Below, piece after piece: positions 14,651-21,849 of a stretch of 21,849 bases of DNA (position 1 is the stretch's first letter; every line of letters starts with the position of its first letter). Both the position numbers and the translations under genes were made by a program. A model generated the notes under the pieces. That model had not been told where the DNA came from, ran no database searches, and worked only from the letters and a program-made list of their open reading frames with translations. This DNA is from Kocuria sp. (GTDB taxonomy: Bacteria > Actinomycetota > Actinomycetes > Actinomycetales > Micrococcaceae), in the NCBI GenBank assembly GCA_030454085.1, contig JAKDJD010000040.1, forward strand, positions 1 through 21,849, given 5' to 3'.

Positions 14651-14680
14651 TGGCGAAGCATTCATCGACGAGGAGGCTGC

Positions 14681-16276
14681 ATGACCACTCCGTACAAGGA
14701 GCCAGAGCGCGCCGCGCAGAATTCCGGTGGTGAGGTCGCCGATGTTCCGGTGCGTCCGGGAAAGATCATCGCCGTCCACGTGGCCTATGAATCGCGGGCG
14801 GCCCAGCGCGGCCGGCGGCCCGCGAAACCCTCCTACTTCATCAAACCCGCCAGCTCGCTCGCCGGCTCCGGAGCAACCATCGAGCGTCCGGAAGGGACCG
14901 AACTCCTGGCCTTCGAGGGTGAGATCGCGCTGGTTATCGGCCGGGCCGCAAAAAACGTGTCGCTGGAGAACGCCTGGAGCCACGTCGCTTCGGTCACCGC
15001 GTCCAACGACTTCGGCATCTATGACTACCGGGCCGCGGACAAGGGATCCAACCTCAGGAACAAGGGCAGAGACGGGTACACCCCCGTCGGCCCTCGGCTC
15101 ATCGACGCGCGCGGCGTCGAACCCACCGAACTTCGGGTGCGCACCTGGGTCAACGGTTCCCTCGCCCAGGAGGACGGCACCTCGGAGAAGCAACTGATTT
15201 TCCCGCTGGCCCAGTTCGTCGCCGATCTGTCCCAGCACGTGACCCTCGAACCGGGCGACGTCATCCTGACCGGAACACCCGCGGGCTCGAGTGTGGTGGC
15301 ACCGGGCGACATCGTCGAGGTCGAAGTGGACGCACCGAACGCACCGGGCACGCCGACGTCGGGACGCCTGCGGACCCGAGTCGTCGAGGGTCCGGGTCGT
15401 TTCGAGGAGTCCCTCGGCGCGCTTCCTGCCGTGGACGACAAGCAGCGCGAGGAGGCCTGGGGGTCCCGCGAGGCCGCAGGGCTCCCCGCAATCGACCCGA
15501 CCGCCGACGCCGACCCGACCGCCGGCGCCGCCCCCAGCTCAACGCCCGCGCTGCCCGAGGACCTGCGCCGACGGCTCCTCGACCTGCCCACGGCCGGGCT
15601 CTCGGCGCAGTTGCGTCAGCGCGGCCTGAATCAGGTCAGTATCGAGGGCGTCGCACCGTCGCAGCCGGGCACCAAACTGGTCGGCGTCGCGAAGACCCTG
15701 CGTTTCGTTCCTGCTCGCGAAGACCTGTTCAAGAAGCACGGCGGAGGTTACAACGCCCAGAAACAGGCCTTCGACGCGGTCGGGGACGGTGAAGTGATCG
15801 TGATCGAGGCCCGTGGTGAGCCCGGTTCCGGGACCCTGGGCGACATACTGGCGCTCCGGGCCAAGTCGCAGGGCGCGGCCGGCGTGGTCACGGACGGCGG
15901 GGTTCGCGACTCCGCCGCCGTGAGAGACATCGGGTTGCCGGTGTTCTCGACCGCCTCGCACCCCGCGGTCCTGGGGCGGAAGCACGTCCCCTGGGAGGCC
16001 GACGTCGCCGTCGCCTGCGGAAATGCGACCGTACTCCCGGGCGACGTGATCGTGGGCGACGACGACGGCGTCATCGTGATCCCGCGTGACCTGGTCGAGG
16101 ACGTGGTCGACGGCGCAGAGGCCAAAGAAGTCCAGGACGCCTGGGTCGCCGAGAGAGTTGCAGAGGGCCATCCGGTGGACGGGCTGTTTCCCCCGGTCGG
16201 CCGGTGGAAGGACCAATACGAGTCGTGGCTGGCCTCCAGGGAGCAGTCCTCCACGGAGAGCGGAGAGAACCAATGA
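14681..16276 (+). CDS. Fused fumarylacetoacetate-hydrolase-family / RraA-like protein (HpaG position)
   Basis: A 531-aa two-domain protein with AGGAGG four bases before the start. Residues about 25-245 are an FAH-family domain, with metal ligands Glu79, Glu81 (FEGEIALVIG) and Asp110 (ASNDFGIYDYR), then LTGTPAG. An Ala/Pro/Asp-rich linker (about 265-290) joins an RraA-like domain (about 290-490) with TDGGVRD (404-410), where Arg409-Asp410 match the key pair of RraA-fold aldolases/decarboxylases. In known hpa pathways HpaG consists of two FAH domains: a decarboxylase and an isomerase. Here one FAH domain is paired with a different fold, some of whose members decarboxylate oxaloacetate-like acids. 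The FAH half plausibly does the isomerase or decarboxylase step and the RraA half the other. It is the first gene of the operon and overlaps the GntR start by 3 nt. Confidence 0.85.
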   Translation: MTTPYKEPERAAQNSGGEVADVPVRPGKIIAVHVAYESRAAQRGRRPAKPSYFIKPASSLAGSGATIERPEGTELLAFEGEIALVIGRAAKNVSLENAWSHVASVTASNDFGIYDYRAADKGSNLRNKGRDGYTPVGPRLIDARGVEPTELRVRTWVNGSLAQEDGTSEKQLIFPLAQFVADLSQHVTLEPGDVILTGTPAGSSVVAPGDIVEVEVDAPNAPGTPTSGRLRTRVVEGPGRFEESLGALPAVDDKQREEAWGSREAAGLPAIDPTADADPTAGAAPSSTPALPEDLRRRLLDLPTAGLSAQLRQRGLNQVSIEGVAPSQPGTKLVGVAKTLRFVPAREDLFKKHGGGYNAQKQAFDAVGDGEVIVIEARGEPGSGTLGDILALRAKSQGAAGVVTDGGVRDSAAVRDIGLPVFSTASHPAVLGRKHVPWEADVAVACGNATVLPGDVIVGDDDGVIVIPRDLVEDVVDGAEAKEVQDAWVAERVAEGHPVDGLFPPVGRWKDQYESWLASREQSSTESGENQ

Positions 16277-16983
16277 CCCAGGACCAGACGCTGCCCTCGA
16301 CGTCGGAGGACCTGAGCAAGGCGCAACGCGCCTACCAGTGGCTCAAACAGAAGATTGCCGAGCAGGAATTCACCCCGGGATACCGGCTCGTGCTGAGCAC
16401 CATCGCTCAGCGTCTGAACATGTCGGTCGTTCCCGTGCGGGAGGCTATCCGGCGGCTCGAAGCCGAAGGGCTCGTGACGTTTCGACGGAACGTCGGGGCG
16501 CAGGTCGCGATGGTCGACGAGTCCAGGTACCGCTATTCGATGGAAACCCTCGGGATCCTGGAGGGCGCCGCGACGGCGCTCGCCGCCCCGAACCTCACGA
16601 ACGAGGACCTGAACCGGGCCCGCGAGCTCAACGACCGCCTCGCGGCCTCGCTCGAAGATTTCGACCCCCACGCCTTCACGCAGACTAACCACGATTTCCA
16701 TCTGGTTCTGTTTTCCCGGTGCCCGAATGAGCGCCTCATGGACCTGGTCGGAGCCGAGTGGGAACGTCTGGGGCACCTGCGCGATTCGACCTTCTCGTTC
16801 GTGCCGGGGCGCGCCCGCGAATCCGTCGAGGAGCATGCGCGCATGCTCGAACTCATCGAGAGCGGTGCGAGCACCGTGGAGATCGAGCGCGCCGCCCGCG
16901 GACACCGACAGAACACCTTGGCGAGCTACTTGAAGAGTAAGCAGTCCGACGCCGCCGACACAGACTTCAGCACGAATTCCTGA
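16273..16983 (+). CDS. GntR-family regulator with FCD domain
   Basis: A 236-aa FadR-subfamily GntR regulator. Residues 17-75 form the winged helix (IAQRLNMSVVPVREAIRRLEAEGLV). Residues about 90-220 form the all-helical FCD effector domain, with candidate metal-binding His143 (HDFHLVLF), His188 (EEHARM) and His211 (RGHRQN). The ATG overlaps the upstream stop in the form ATGA, with GGAGAG before it, so translation is coupled; an earlier in-frame start lies inside the FAH-RraA gene and is rejected. Encoded inside the operon it probably controls, it most likely represses the operon and the divergent MFS gene through the shared ATATACGAT-type sites, with a pathway acid as inducer. Target and effector are inferred. 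Confidence 0.9.
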   Translation: MTQDQTLPSTSEDLSKAQRAYQWLKQKIAEQEFTPGYRLVLSTIAQRLNMSVVPVREAIRRLEAEGLVTFRRNVGAQVAMVDESRYRYSMETLGILEGAATALAAPNLTNEDLNRARELNDRLAASLEDFDPHAFTQTNHDFHLVLFSRCPNERLMDLVGAEWERLGHLRDSTFSFVPGRARESVEEHARMLELIESGASTVEIERAARGHRQNTLASYLKSKQSDAADTDFSTNS

Positions 16984-16997
16984 TCGAAGGGAGCAAC

Positions 16998-18509
16998 ATG
17001 ACCACTGCACACCAGGTCAACGCCCGTCCGGAGAACCTGCCCGAGACCATCCGTCACTACATCGGCGGCTCGTTCGTCGACTCCCTGGACGGTGAGACGT
17101 TCGATGTCATCGACCCCGTGACCAACGACCCGTACATCACGGCCGCGGCGGGCAAGCACGCCGATATCGACGCCGCGGTCGCCGCCGCGAAGAAGGCCTT
17201 CGATGAGGGCCCCTGGCCCAGCATGCTTCCTCGGGAGCGCGCTCGCGTGCTCAACAAGATCGCTGACATCGTCGAGGACCGCGGCGACCAGCTGGCCGCG
17301 ATGGAGTGCTTCGACACGGGGCTGCCGATCAGCCAGGCCCTGAGCCAGGGGCGCCGCGCCGCCGAGAACTTCCGTTTCTTCGCAGACCTGATCGTCGCCC
17401 AGCACGACGACGCCTTCAAGGTCCCGGGTCGCCAAGCCAACTACGTCAACCGCAAGCCCATCGGCGTCGCGGGCCTGATCACCCCCTGGAACACGCCCTT
17501 CATGCTCGAGTCCTGGAAGCTTGCTCCGGCGATCGCCACCGGTAACACCGTGGTGCTGAAGCCCGCGGAGTTCACCCCGCTCTCTGCCTCGCTGTGGGCC
17601 GGCATCTTCGAGGAAGCCGGCCTCCCCGAGGGCGTGTTCAACCTGGTCAACGGCTTCGGCGAGGACGCCGGCGACGCCCTGGTCAAGCACCCGGACGTCC
17701 CCCTGATCTCCTTCACCGGCGAGTCCACCACGGGCCAGTTGATCTTCGCCAACGCGGCCCCCTACCTCAAGGGCCTCTCGATGGAACTCGGCGGAAAATC
17801 CCCGGCCGTGGTCTTCGACGACGCCGACCTGGAGGCCGCGATCAACGCGACCGTGTTCGGTGTCTTCTCCCTCAACGGGGAGCGTTGCACCGCGGGCTCC
17901 CGCATCCTGGTGCAGCGGGGCATCTACGACGAATTCGTCGAGCGCTACGCGGCCCAGGCCAAGCGAGTCAAGGTCGGGGTGCCGTCCGATTCGAAGACCG
18001 AGGTCGGTGCCCTTGTGCACCCGGAGCACTTCGAGAAGGTCATGAGCTACGTTGAGCTCGGCAAGACGGAGGGCCGTCTCGTGGCCGGGGGCGGGCGCCC
18101 CGACGGATTCGAGGAGGGCAACTTCGTGGCCCCCACGGTCTTCGCCGATGTTCCCGCCGACGCCCGCATCTTCCAGGAGGAGATCTTCGGACCCGTCGTC
18201 GCGATCACCCCGTTCGACACGGAGGAGGAGGCGCTCGAGCTGGCCAACAACACCAAGTACGGGCTCGCCGCCTACATCTGGACCAATGACCTCAAACGGG
18301 CGCACAACTTCTCGCAGTCCGTGGACGCCGGCATGGTCTGGCTCAACTCGAACAACGTGCGTGACCTCCGCACCCCCTTCGGCGGCGTCAAGGCCTCCGG
18401 GCTCGGCCACGAGGGAGGGTACCGCTCGATCGACTTCTACACCGATCAGCAGGCGGTCCACATCAACCTGGGCGAGGTCCACAACCCGGTCTTCGGCAAG
18501 GCCGAGTGA
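16998..18509 (+). CDS. hpaE: 5-carboxymethyl-2-hydroxymuconate semialdehyde dehydrogenase
   Basis: A 503-aa NAD-dependent aldehyde dehydrogenase that oxidises the ring-cleavage product of homoprotocatechuate to 5-carboxymethyl-2-hydroxymuconate. Visible: Asn165 in TPWNTPF, Lys188 in LKPAEFTPL, FTGESTTG (239-246), Glu263 in MELGGKSP and catalytic Cys297 in NGERCTAGSR, the latter phrase being typical of HpaE. Length fits the family (about 490-500). The start has AAGGGAG and lies 14 nt after the GntR stop. Its place just before the dioxygenase gene supports the assignment over other ALDHs. Confidence 0.92.
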   Translation: MTTAHQVNARPENLPETIRHYIGGSFVDSLDGETFDVIDPVTNDPYITAAAGKHADIDAAVAAAKKAFDEGPWPSMLPRERARVLNKIADIVEDRGDQLAAMECFDTGLPISQALSQGRRAAENFRFFADLIVAQHDDAFKVPGRQANYVNRKPIGVAGLITPWNTPFMLESWKLAPAIATGNTVVLKPAEFTPLSASLWAGIFEEAGLPEGVFNLVNGFGEDAGDALVKHPDVPLISFTGESTTGQLIFANAAPYLKGLSMELGGKSPAVVFDDADLEAAINATVFGVFSLNGERCTAGSRILVQRGIYDEFVERYAAQAKRVKVGVPSDSKTEVGALVHPEHFEKVMSYVELGKTEGRLVAGGGRPDGFEEGNFVAPTVFADVPADARIFQEEIFGPVVAITPFDTEEEALELANNTKYGLAAYIWTNDLKRAHNFSQSVDAGMVWLNSNNVRDLRTPFGGVKASGLGHEGGYRSIDFYTDQQAVHINLGEVHNPVFGKAE

Positions 18510-18531
18510 CGGCGTAGCCCCGTGCGGACGC

Positions 18532-18590
18532 GCGGCGTCGTTCGGCTGCCGACCGGACGACGTCGCCCGCCCGACCGGGCGCCCGACCGG
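18532..18590 (+). other. Stem-loops in the hpaE-hpaD spacer
   Basis: The 132-nt gap is the largest inside the operon. GCGGCGTCGT (18532-18541) pairs with ACGACGTCGC (18557-18566) with one mismatch. It is followed by a tight palindrome GCCCGACCGGGC (18569-18580) and a direct repeat of GCCCGACCGG (18581-18590). These could mark mRNA processing, partial termination or stability control between the two genes. Confidence 0.4.
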
Positions 18591-18641
18591 CGCAATGCCG
18601 GTCTCCCTATCCAACCCATCGACAGAGCAAGGACGCTTGAG

Positions 18642-19751
18642 ATGACCGCAACAGATTCCAACCCCATCCCGACACCATCGGTTCCGGCGCCGGATATTCT
18701 CCGTTGTGCCTACATGGAACTGGTCGTGACCGACCTGAAGAAGTCCCGCGACTTCTACGTGGACCTGCTGGGCCTCGTCGTGACCGAGGAGGACGACGAG
18801 GCGATCTGCCTCCGGTCCATGGAGGAGTTCATCCACCACAACCTGATCATCCGCAAGGGCCCCGTGGCTGCGGTGCGTGCGTTCTCCTACCGTGTGCGCA
18901 CCCCGGAAGACGTCGATACGGCCGAGGCCTACTTCAAGGAGATGGGCTGCAGGACCGAGCGTCGTCGTGACGGATTCGTCAAAGGCATCGGCGACGCGGT
19001 GCGGGTCGAGGACCCCCTCGGATTCCCGTACGAATTCTTCTACGAGGTCGAGCACGTCGAGCGTCTCGCATGGCGCTACGACCTGTACGGCGCGGGCGCG
19101 CTGGTCCGGCTGGACCACTTCAACCAGGTCACCCCGGATGTGCCGCGCGCGTGCCGGTACATGGAGGGCCTGGGCTTCCGGATCACCGAGGACATCTCGG
19201 ATGCGGAGGGCACCGAGTACGCGGCGTGGATGCGTCGCAAGTCCACCGTCCACGACACGGCGATGACCGGCGGCAACGGACCCCGCATGCACCACGTCGC
19301 GTTCGCGACGCACGAGAAGCACAACATCCTCTACATCTGCGACAAAATGGGCGCCCTCCGCCTGTCCGACCGGATCGAACGGGGCCCGGGGCGCCACGGC
19401 GTCTCGAACGCGTTCTACCTCTACATCCTGGACCCGGACGACCACCGCATCGAGATCTACACCCAGGACTACTACACCGGCGACCCGGACAACCCGACGG
19501 TCCACTGGGATGTCCACGACAACCAGCGTCGTGACTGGTGGGGAAATCCCGTGGTGCCGTCTTGGTACACGGAGGCGTCTCTCGTCCTGGACCTCGACGG
19601 CAACCCGCAACCGGTCCGCGAACGGGACGACAAGTCCGAGATGGACGTGACGATTGGCGCGGACGGGTTCTCTTACACGCGTGCCGACGATGAGGCCGGA
19701 ACCTACCGCGGCCAGGCATCCAAGGGCTTCAAACTGGGCCACCAGGTCTGA
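18642..19751 (+). CDS. hpaD: 3,4-dihydroxyphenylacetate 2,3-dioxygenase (homoprotocatechuate 2,3-dioxygenase)
   Basis: A 369-aa type I (vicinal oxygen chelate) extradiol dioxygenase that opens the homoprotocatechuate ring next to the diol, giving 5-carboxymethyl-2-hydroxymuconate semialdehyde. The 2-His-1-Glu metal site is visible: His159 (RLDHFNQVTPD), His218 (MHHVAF) and Glu271 (HRIEIYTQDYY). Second-sphere His204 (STVHDTAM) and Tyr261 are kept. These equal His155, His214, Glu267, His200 and Tyr257 of the Brevibacterium fuscum enzyme with a constant +4 shift. From memory the sequence is very similar to that Fe(II) enzyme throughout, including the C-terminal lid (GQASKGFKLG). The start at 18642 matches that N-terminus; AAGGA lies 9 nt upstream. 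This gene fixes the pathway identity. Confidence 0.96.
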   Translation: MTATDSNPIPTPSVPAPDILRCAYMELVVTDLKKSRDFYVDLLGLVVTEEDDEAICLRSMEEFIHHNLIIRKGPVAAVRAFSYRVRTPEDVDTAEAYFKEMGCRTERRRDGFVKGIGDAVRVEDPLGFPYEFFYEVEHVERLAWRYDLYGAGALVRLDHFNQVTPDVPRACRYMEGLGFRITEDISDAEGTEYAAWMRRKSTVHDTAMTGGNGPRMHHVAFATHEKHNILYICDKMGALRLSDRIERGPGRHGVSNAFYLYILDPDDHRIEIYTQDYYTGDPDNPTVHWDVHDNQRRDWWGNPVVPSWYTEASLVLDLDGNPQPVRERDDKSEMDVTIGADGFSYTRADDEAGTYRGQASKGFKLGHQV

Positions 19752-19761
19752 GGAGGGAAAT

Positions 19762-20547
19762 ATGCTCGAGAAGGAACAGCTCACCTCGATCGCGGACGAC
19801 CTCGCCGCCGCGGAGGAGTCCCGCGGGATGATTCCGCGGCTGACCTCGCGGTTCCCCGATATGACGGTCGAGGACGCCTACGCCGTGCAGAACGAGTGGC
19901 GACGCCGGGGCGAGGCCGCCGGCCGGCGGCTCGCCGGACGGAAAATCGGTTTGACCTCGAAAGTCATGCAGCAGGCCACGGGGATCACCGAACCGGACTA
20001 CGGTGCGATCTTCGCGGACCAGGTTTATGAGAACGGCTCGGTGATCGAGCACGGCCAGTACTCGAACGTCCGCATCGAGGTCGAGCTGGCCTTCGTGCTG
20101 AAGGAAGACCTCGCGGGCGACGACGTCACCATCTACGACGTCCTCCGAGCGACCGAGTACGTGACTCCGGCCCTCGAGGTGCTGAGCTCCCGCGTCGAGA
20201 TGGAAGGGCGCACGATCGTCGACACCATCAGCGACAACGCGGCCCTGGGGGCGATGGTTCTGGGCGGGCGCCCGGTGGCACCCGACGCCGTGGACCTGCG
20301 ATGGGTTGCCGCGATGCTGTACCGCAACGAGACGATCGAAGAAACCGGCGTGGCCGCGGCGGTGCTGAACCACCCGGCCGCCGGCGTCGTCTGGCTCGCG
20401 CGCAAACTCGCCTCACACGGGGACTCACTCAAGGCGGGGGAGACGATCCTCGCGGGTTCCTTCACGCGCCCGATGGGGGTGCACCAGGGCGATACCGTCC
20501 ACGCCGACTACGGAAACCTGGGGGCCATCACATGCCGTTTCGTGTAG
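19762..20547 (+). CDS. hpaH: 2-oxo-hept-4-ene-1,7-dioate hydratase
   Basis: A 261-aa hydratase of the MhpD/HpaH group, which shares the FAH fold. It adds water to 2-oxohept-4-ene-1,7-dioate to give 4-hydroxy-2-oxoheptanedioate. Visible: Lys61 in GRKIGLTS, DYGAIFADQ (79-87), the metal-binding ExE pair Glu106/Glu108 (RIEVELAF) and Glu139 (PALEVL), positions that agree with those I recall for E. coli HpcG. Length is near the 267 aa of that enzyme. An AGGAGGG site begins at the last base of the hpaD stop, ten bases before the ATG. Its 3' end overlaps hpaI by 16 nt. Confidence 0.93.
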   Translation: MLEKEQLTSIADDLAAAEESRGMIPRLTSRFPDMTVEDAYAVQNEWRRRGEAAGRRLAGRKIGLTSKVMQQATGITEPDYGAIFADQVYENGSVIEHGQYSNVRIEVELAFVLKEDLAGDDVTIYDVLRATEYVTPALEVLSSRVEMEGRTIVDTISDNAALGAMVLGGRPVAPDAVDLRWVAAMLYRNETIEETGVAAAVLNHPAAGVVWLARKLASHGDSLKAGETILAGSFTRPMGVHQGDTVHADYGNLGAITCRFV

Positions 20548-21311
20548 AACTTCCCGACACCTTCGCTCGGACCCTGGCCGGCGCGGACCGGCCCCTGGTG
20601 GGGATGTGGGTGTGCTCGGGTTCGCCCGTCGCCGCCGAGATCGCCGGGTGCTCAGGGCTCGATTGGGTCCTGCTGGACGGCGAGCACTCCCCGATAGGCC
20701 TTGAGACCACCGCATCCCTGCTCCGCGCGCTCGCCGCCTACCCGACGACGCCAATGGTTCGCGTCCCGTCCCTGGACACCGTGCTCATCAAGCAGTTCCT
20801 CGACCTGGGCGCCCAGAACCTCCTGGTGCCCATGATCGACACCGCCGAGGAAGCGCGGCAGGCCGTGGCCGCCGTGCGGTATCCCGCGCGGGGAGTCCGC
20901 GGCGTCGGCTCCGCCCTGGCCCGGGCCTCCCGGTGGGGAGCGGTTGAGGGGTACCTCGGGCGGGCCGAGGACACGGTGTCCCTGACGGTACAGATCGAAT
21001 CCTCGGCCGCGGTGGAGAACGCCGCGGAGATCGCGGCGGTGGACGGCGTCGACGCCGTCTTCGTGGGCCCGTCCGACCTGGCCGCCTCGATGGGTGTGCT
21101 GGGGCAACAGACACATCCGGACGTGACGGCGTCCGTGCTCTCGGTCTTCGACGCCGTGCGTGCGGCCGGCAAGAAGGTCGGCGTCAACGCGTTCGACCAC
21201 GACCAGGCGCGAAAGTACCTCGACGCCGGTGCCTCGTTCGTACTGGTCGGGGCGGATGTGCAGCTGCTGACCCAGGCGTCGCGGGGTCTGGCGGAGAAGT
21301 TCATGGGGTGA
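20532..21311 (+). CDS. hpaI: 4-hydroxy-2-oxoheptanedioate aldolase
   Basis: A 259-aa class II pyruvate aldolase of the HpcH/HpaI family. It splits 4-hydroxy-2-oxoheptanedioate into pyruvate and succinate semialdehyde, the last step of the pathway. Active-site residues are His52 (DGEHSP), Arg77 (VRVPS), metal ligands Glu156 (QIES) and Asp182 (GPSDLAASMG). All are shifted by exactly +7 from His45, Arg70, Glu149 and Asp175 of E. coli HpaI. The ATG lies inside the end of hpaH in another frame, so translation is probably coupled; only a weak GGGGG site precedes it. Succinate semialdehyde must be handled by an enzyme elsewhere, since no dedicated gene follows. Confidence 0.95.
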   Translation: MPFRVELPDTFARTLAGADRPLVGMWVCSGSPVAAEIAGCSGLDWVLLDGEHSPIGLETTASLLRALAAYPTTPMVRVPSLDTVLIKQFLDLGAQNLLVPMIDTAEEARQAVAAVRYPARGVRGVGSALARASRWGAVEGYLGRAEDTVSLTVQIESSAAVENAAEIAAVDGVDAVFVGPSDLAASMGVLGQQTHPDVTASVLSVFDAVRAAGKKVGVNAFDHDQARKYLDAGASFVLVGADVQLLTQASRGLAEKFMG

Positions 21312-21569
21312 TTCCCGGGCCTCCACGAAGCGCGACCCGAATATCTCGGTCACCAGGGAAAACGAACACGCACAATCATTGCCACCCACACACCTCCTAA
21401 AACATAGTTTTTCTATGTGAATAGTGGCACTTCTCGATTCAAAAAATCTGTTGTAAATTTCTCCATCGTGCGCGCGAAGATCTCACAGATCAGCGCCATC
21501 ATGGGGATGGAGTCGCTCCGACGGCGTCGTCCATCCTCATTTTCGAATTACCGCACTATGGGGAGAAAT
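21312..21569. other. AT-rich promoter region before the secreted protein
   Basis: This 258-nt gap is markedly AT-rich from about 21396 to 21470, unlike its surroundings, and probably holds the promoter of the downstream gene. A possible degenerate copy of the GAGGTGGC repeat in reverse orientation (TTGCCACCC) lies near 21369-21387. No gene is seen. Confidence 0.45.
21402..21418. terminator. Stem-loop with T-rich loop after hpaI
   Basis: ACATAG (21402-21407) and CTATGT (21413-21418) flank a TTTTT loop, in an unusually AT-rich stretch 91 nt past the hpaI stop. It could end the operon transcript or be an operator for the next gene. The short 6-bp stem makes it a weak terminator. Confidence 0.3.
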
Positions 21570-21849
21570 ATGATCGGTTGTGATCAAGGGAAACAATGTT
21601 CCCTGGGAAGTCGAATCAAAAAGGTTGCGCGAAATGCTTGCGCTGTCACCATGGCGACCGTGGTGTTTTCGGCATGGGGGCTTGCCGAAGGGGCATCGGC
21701 GGTGGAGCGGGTGCCCGCGTCCCCCGAAGACCGGACGGCCGTTCAGGTGGAGCACGAGCGCATCGACCCGAATGCGGACGGCCTGGATCGATTCATCGTC
21801 ACCTTCACAGGTAATAGCCGTTCCACCGAGGACCGGGAGCAGGCCGTGG
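21570..21849 (+). CDS. Secreted protein, N-terminal part; probable S8 (subtilisin-like) protease precursor
   Basis: The frame opens at ATG 21570 with GGGAG six bases upstream and runs off the window after 93 codons. The N-terminus has basic residues (SRIKKVARNA) then a hydrophobic core (CAVTMATVVFSAWGLAEGASA), a signal peptide likely cut after about residue 44 (ASA-VER). After a charged linker comes DGLDRFIVTFTGNSR, which resembles the first strand of an inhibitor-I9 propeptide of S8 proteases. The catalytic domain would lie outside the window, so the protease call is tentative. It has its own promoter region and seems unrelated to the catabolic operon. Confidence 0.5.
   Translation, partial: MIGCDQGKQCSLGSRIKKVARNACAVTMATVVFSAWGLAEGASAVERVPASPEDRTAVQVEHERIDPNADGLDRFIVTFTGNSRSTEDREQAV

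Larger units (their letters stand above)
14150..14680. other. Divergent regulatory region between MFS and hpa-type operon
   Basis: About 530 nt separate the two divergent genes. From left to right it holds the MFS leader, the MFS promoter with an AT-rich motif (14319-14346), a two-copy GAGGTGGC repeat (14422-14472), a low-complexity tract of CCCAA/CGAACC-type sequence (about 14475-14590) and the promoter of the FAH-led operon (14619-14650). The open frames across the low-complexity tract encode Pro/Asn/Gly-rich strings and are not considered genes. Confidence 0.7.

Noticed and set aside
14401..14733. Pro/Asn/Gly-rich open frame on the plus strand
   Set aside because: It covers the repeat and low-complexity tract, overlaps the FAH gene start in another frame and has no ribosome site.
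16926..19784. Very long open frame on the minus strand opposite hpaE and hpaD
   Set aside because: It is a GC-bias shadow: the opposite strand encodes two enzymes with full catalytic motifs, and the antisense translation is Val/Asp/Gly/Arg-rich with no domain.
21596..21814. Plus-strand frame inside the right-end gene
   Set aside because: It is out of frame with the better start at 21570, which has a ribosome site, a signal peptide and a continuous frame to the window edge.

Overview
The window comes from a high-GC Gram-positive actinobacterium. Coding DNA is strongly GC-rich with G/C third positions, ribosome binding sites are AGGAGG-like, regulators are of IclR, GntR-FCD and AraC type, and the 3,4-dihydroxyphenylacetate dioxygenase matches, as I remember that sequence, the Brevibacterium fuscum enzyme closely. 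A Brevibacterium-like or other Micrococcales host is the best guess; this is inference. No rRNA, tRNA, transposase, phage gene or CRISPR array was seen.

Layout. 1-528 is non-coding and holds a mirrored repeat element. 529-3478 (minus) is a two-gene operon for an aldehyde dehydrogenase and a GMC flavin alcohol oxidase/dehydrogenase, divergent from an AraC/FeaR-like activator (3679-4644). 4679-7876 (minus) is a pair made of a MobA-like aromatic-acid flavin hydroxylase followed by an M20 amidohydrolase, divergent from an IclR regulator (8025-8723). A stand-alone thiamine-diphosphate enzyme follows (9034-10818), then a secreted lipoprotein esterase (11421-12386) and a minus-strand MHS-type MFS transporter (12755-14149).

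From 14681 to 21311 lies a compact plus-strand operon for homoprotocatechuate (3,4-dihydroxyphenylacetate) meta-cleavage: a fused FAH-RraA protein, a GntR regulator, HpaE, HpaD, HpaH and HpaI. It turns the ring into pyruvate plus succinate semialdehyde. A truncated secreted protein, probably a subtilisin-type protease precursor, starts at 21570 and runs off the end.

How the genes fit. The MFS carrier and esterase could supply aromatic substrates. The GMC/ALDH pair could oxidise an aryl alcohol to an acid, the M20 enzyme could free an aromatic acid from an amino-acid conjugate, and the MobA-like enzyme could add the second hydroxyl to give the catechol that HpaD opens. No HpaB/HpaC hydroxylase, no HpaF isomerase and no two-domain HpaG is present; the FAH-RraA fusion sits where HpaG is expected. 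This is the most interesting enzymological point.

The second unusual point is a family of 20-bp intergenic repeats with core GAGGTGGC. They occur at three places with fixed 30-31 bp phasing and a 17-nt centre where both orientations are present. A third is a shared AT-rich motif (ATnATATACGA) in three promoter regions, which suggests common control of the upper and lower parts of the cluster.
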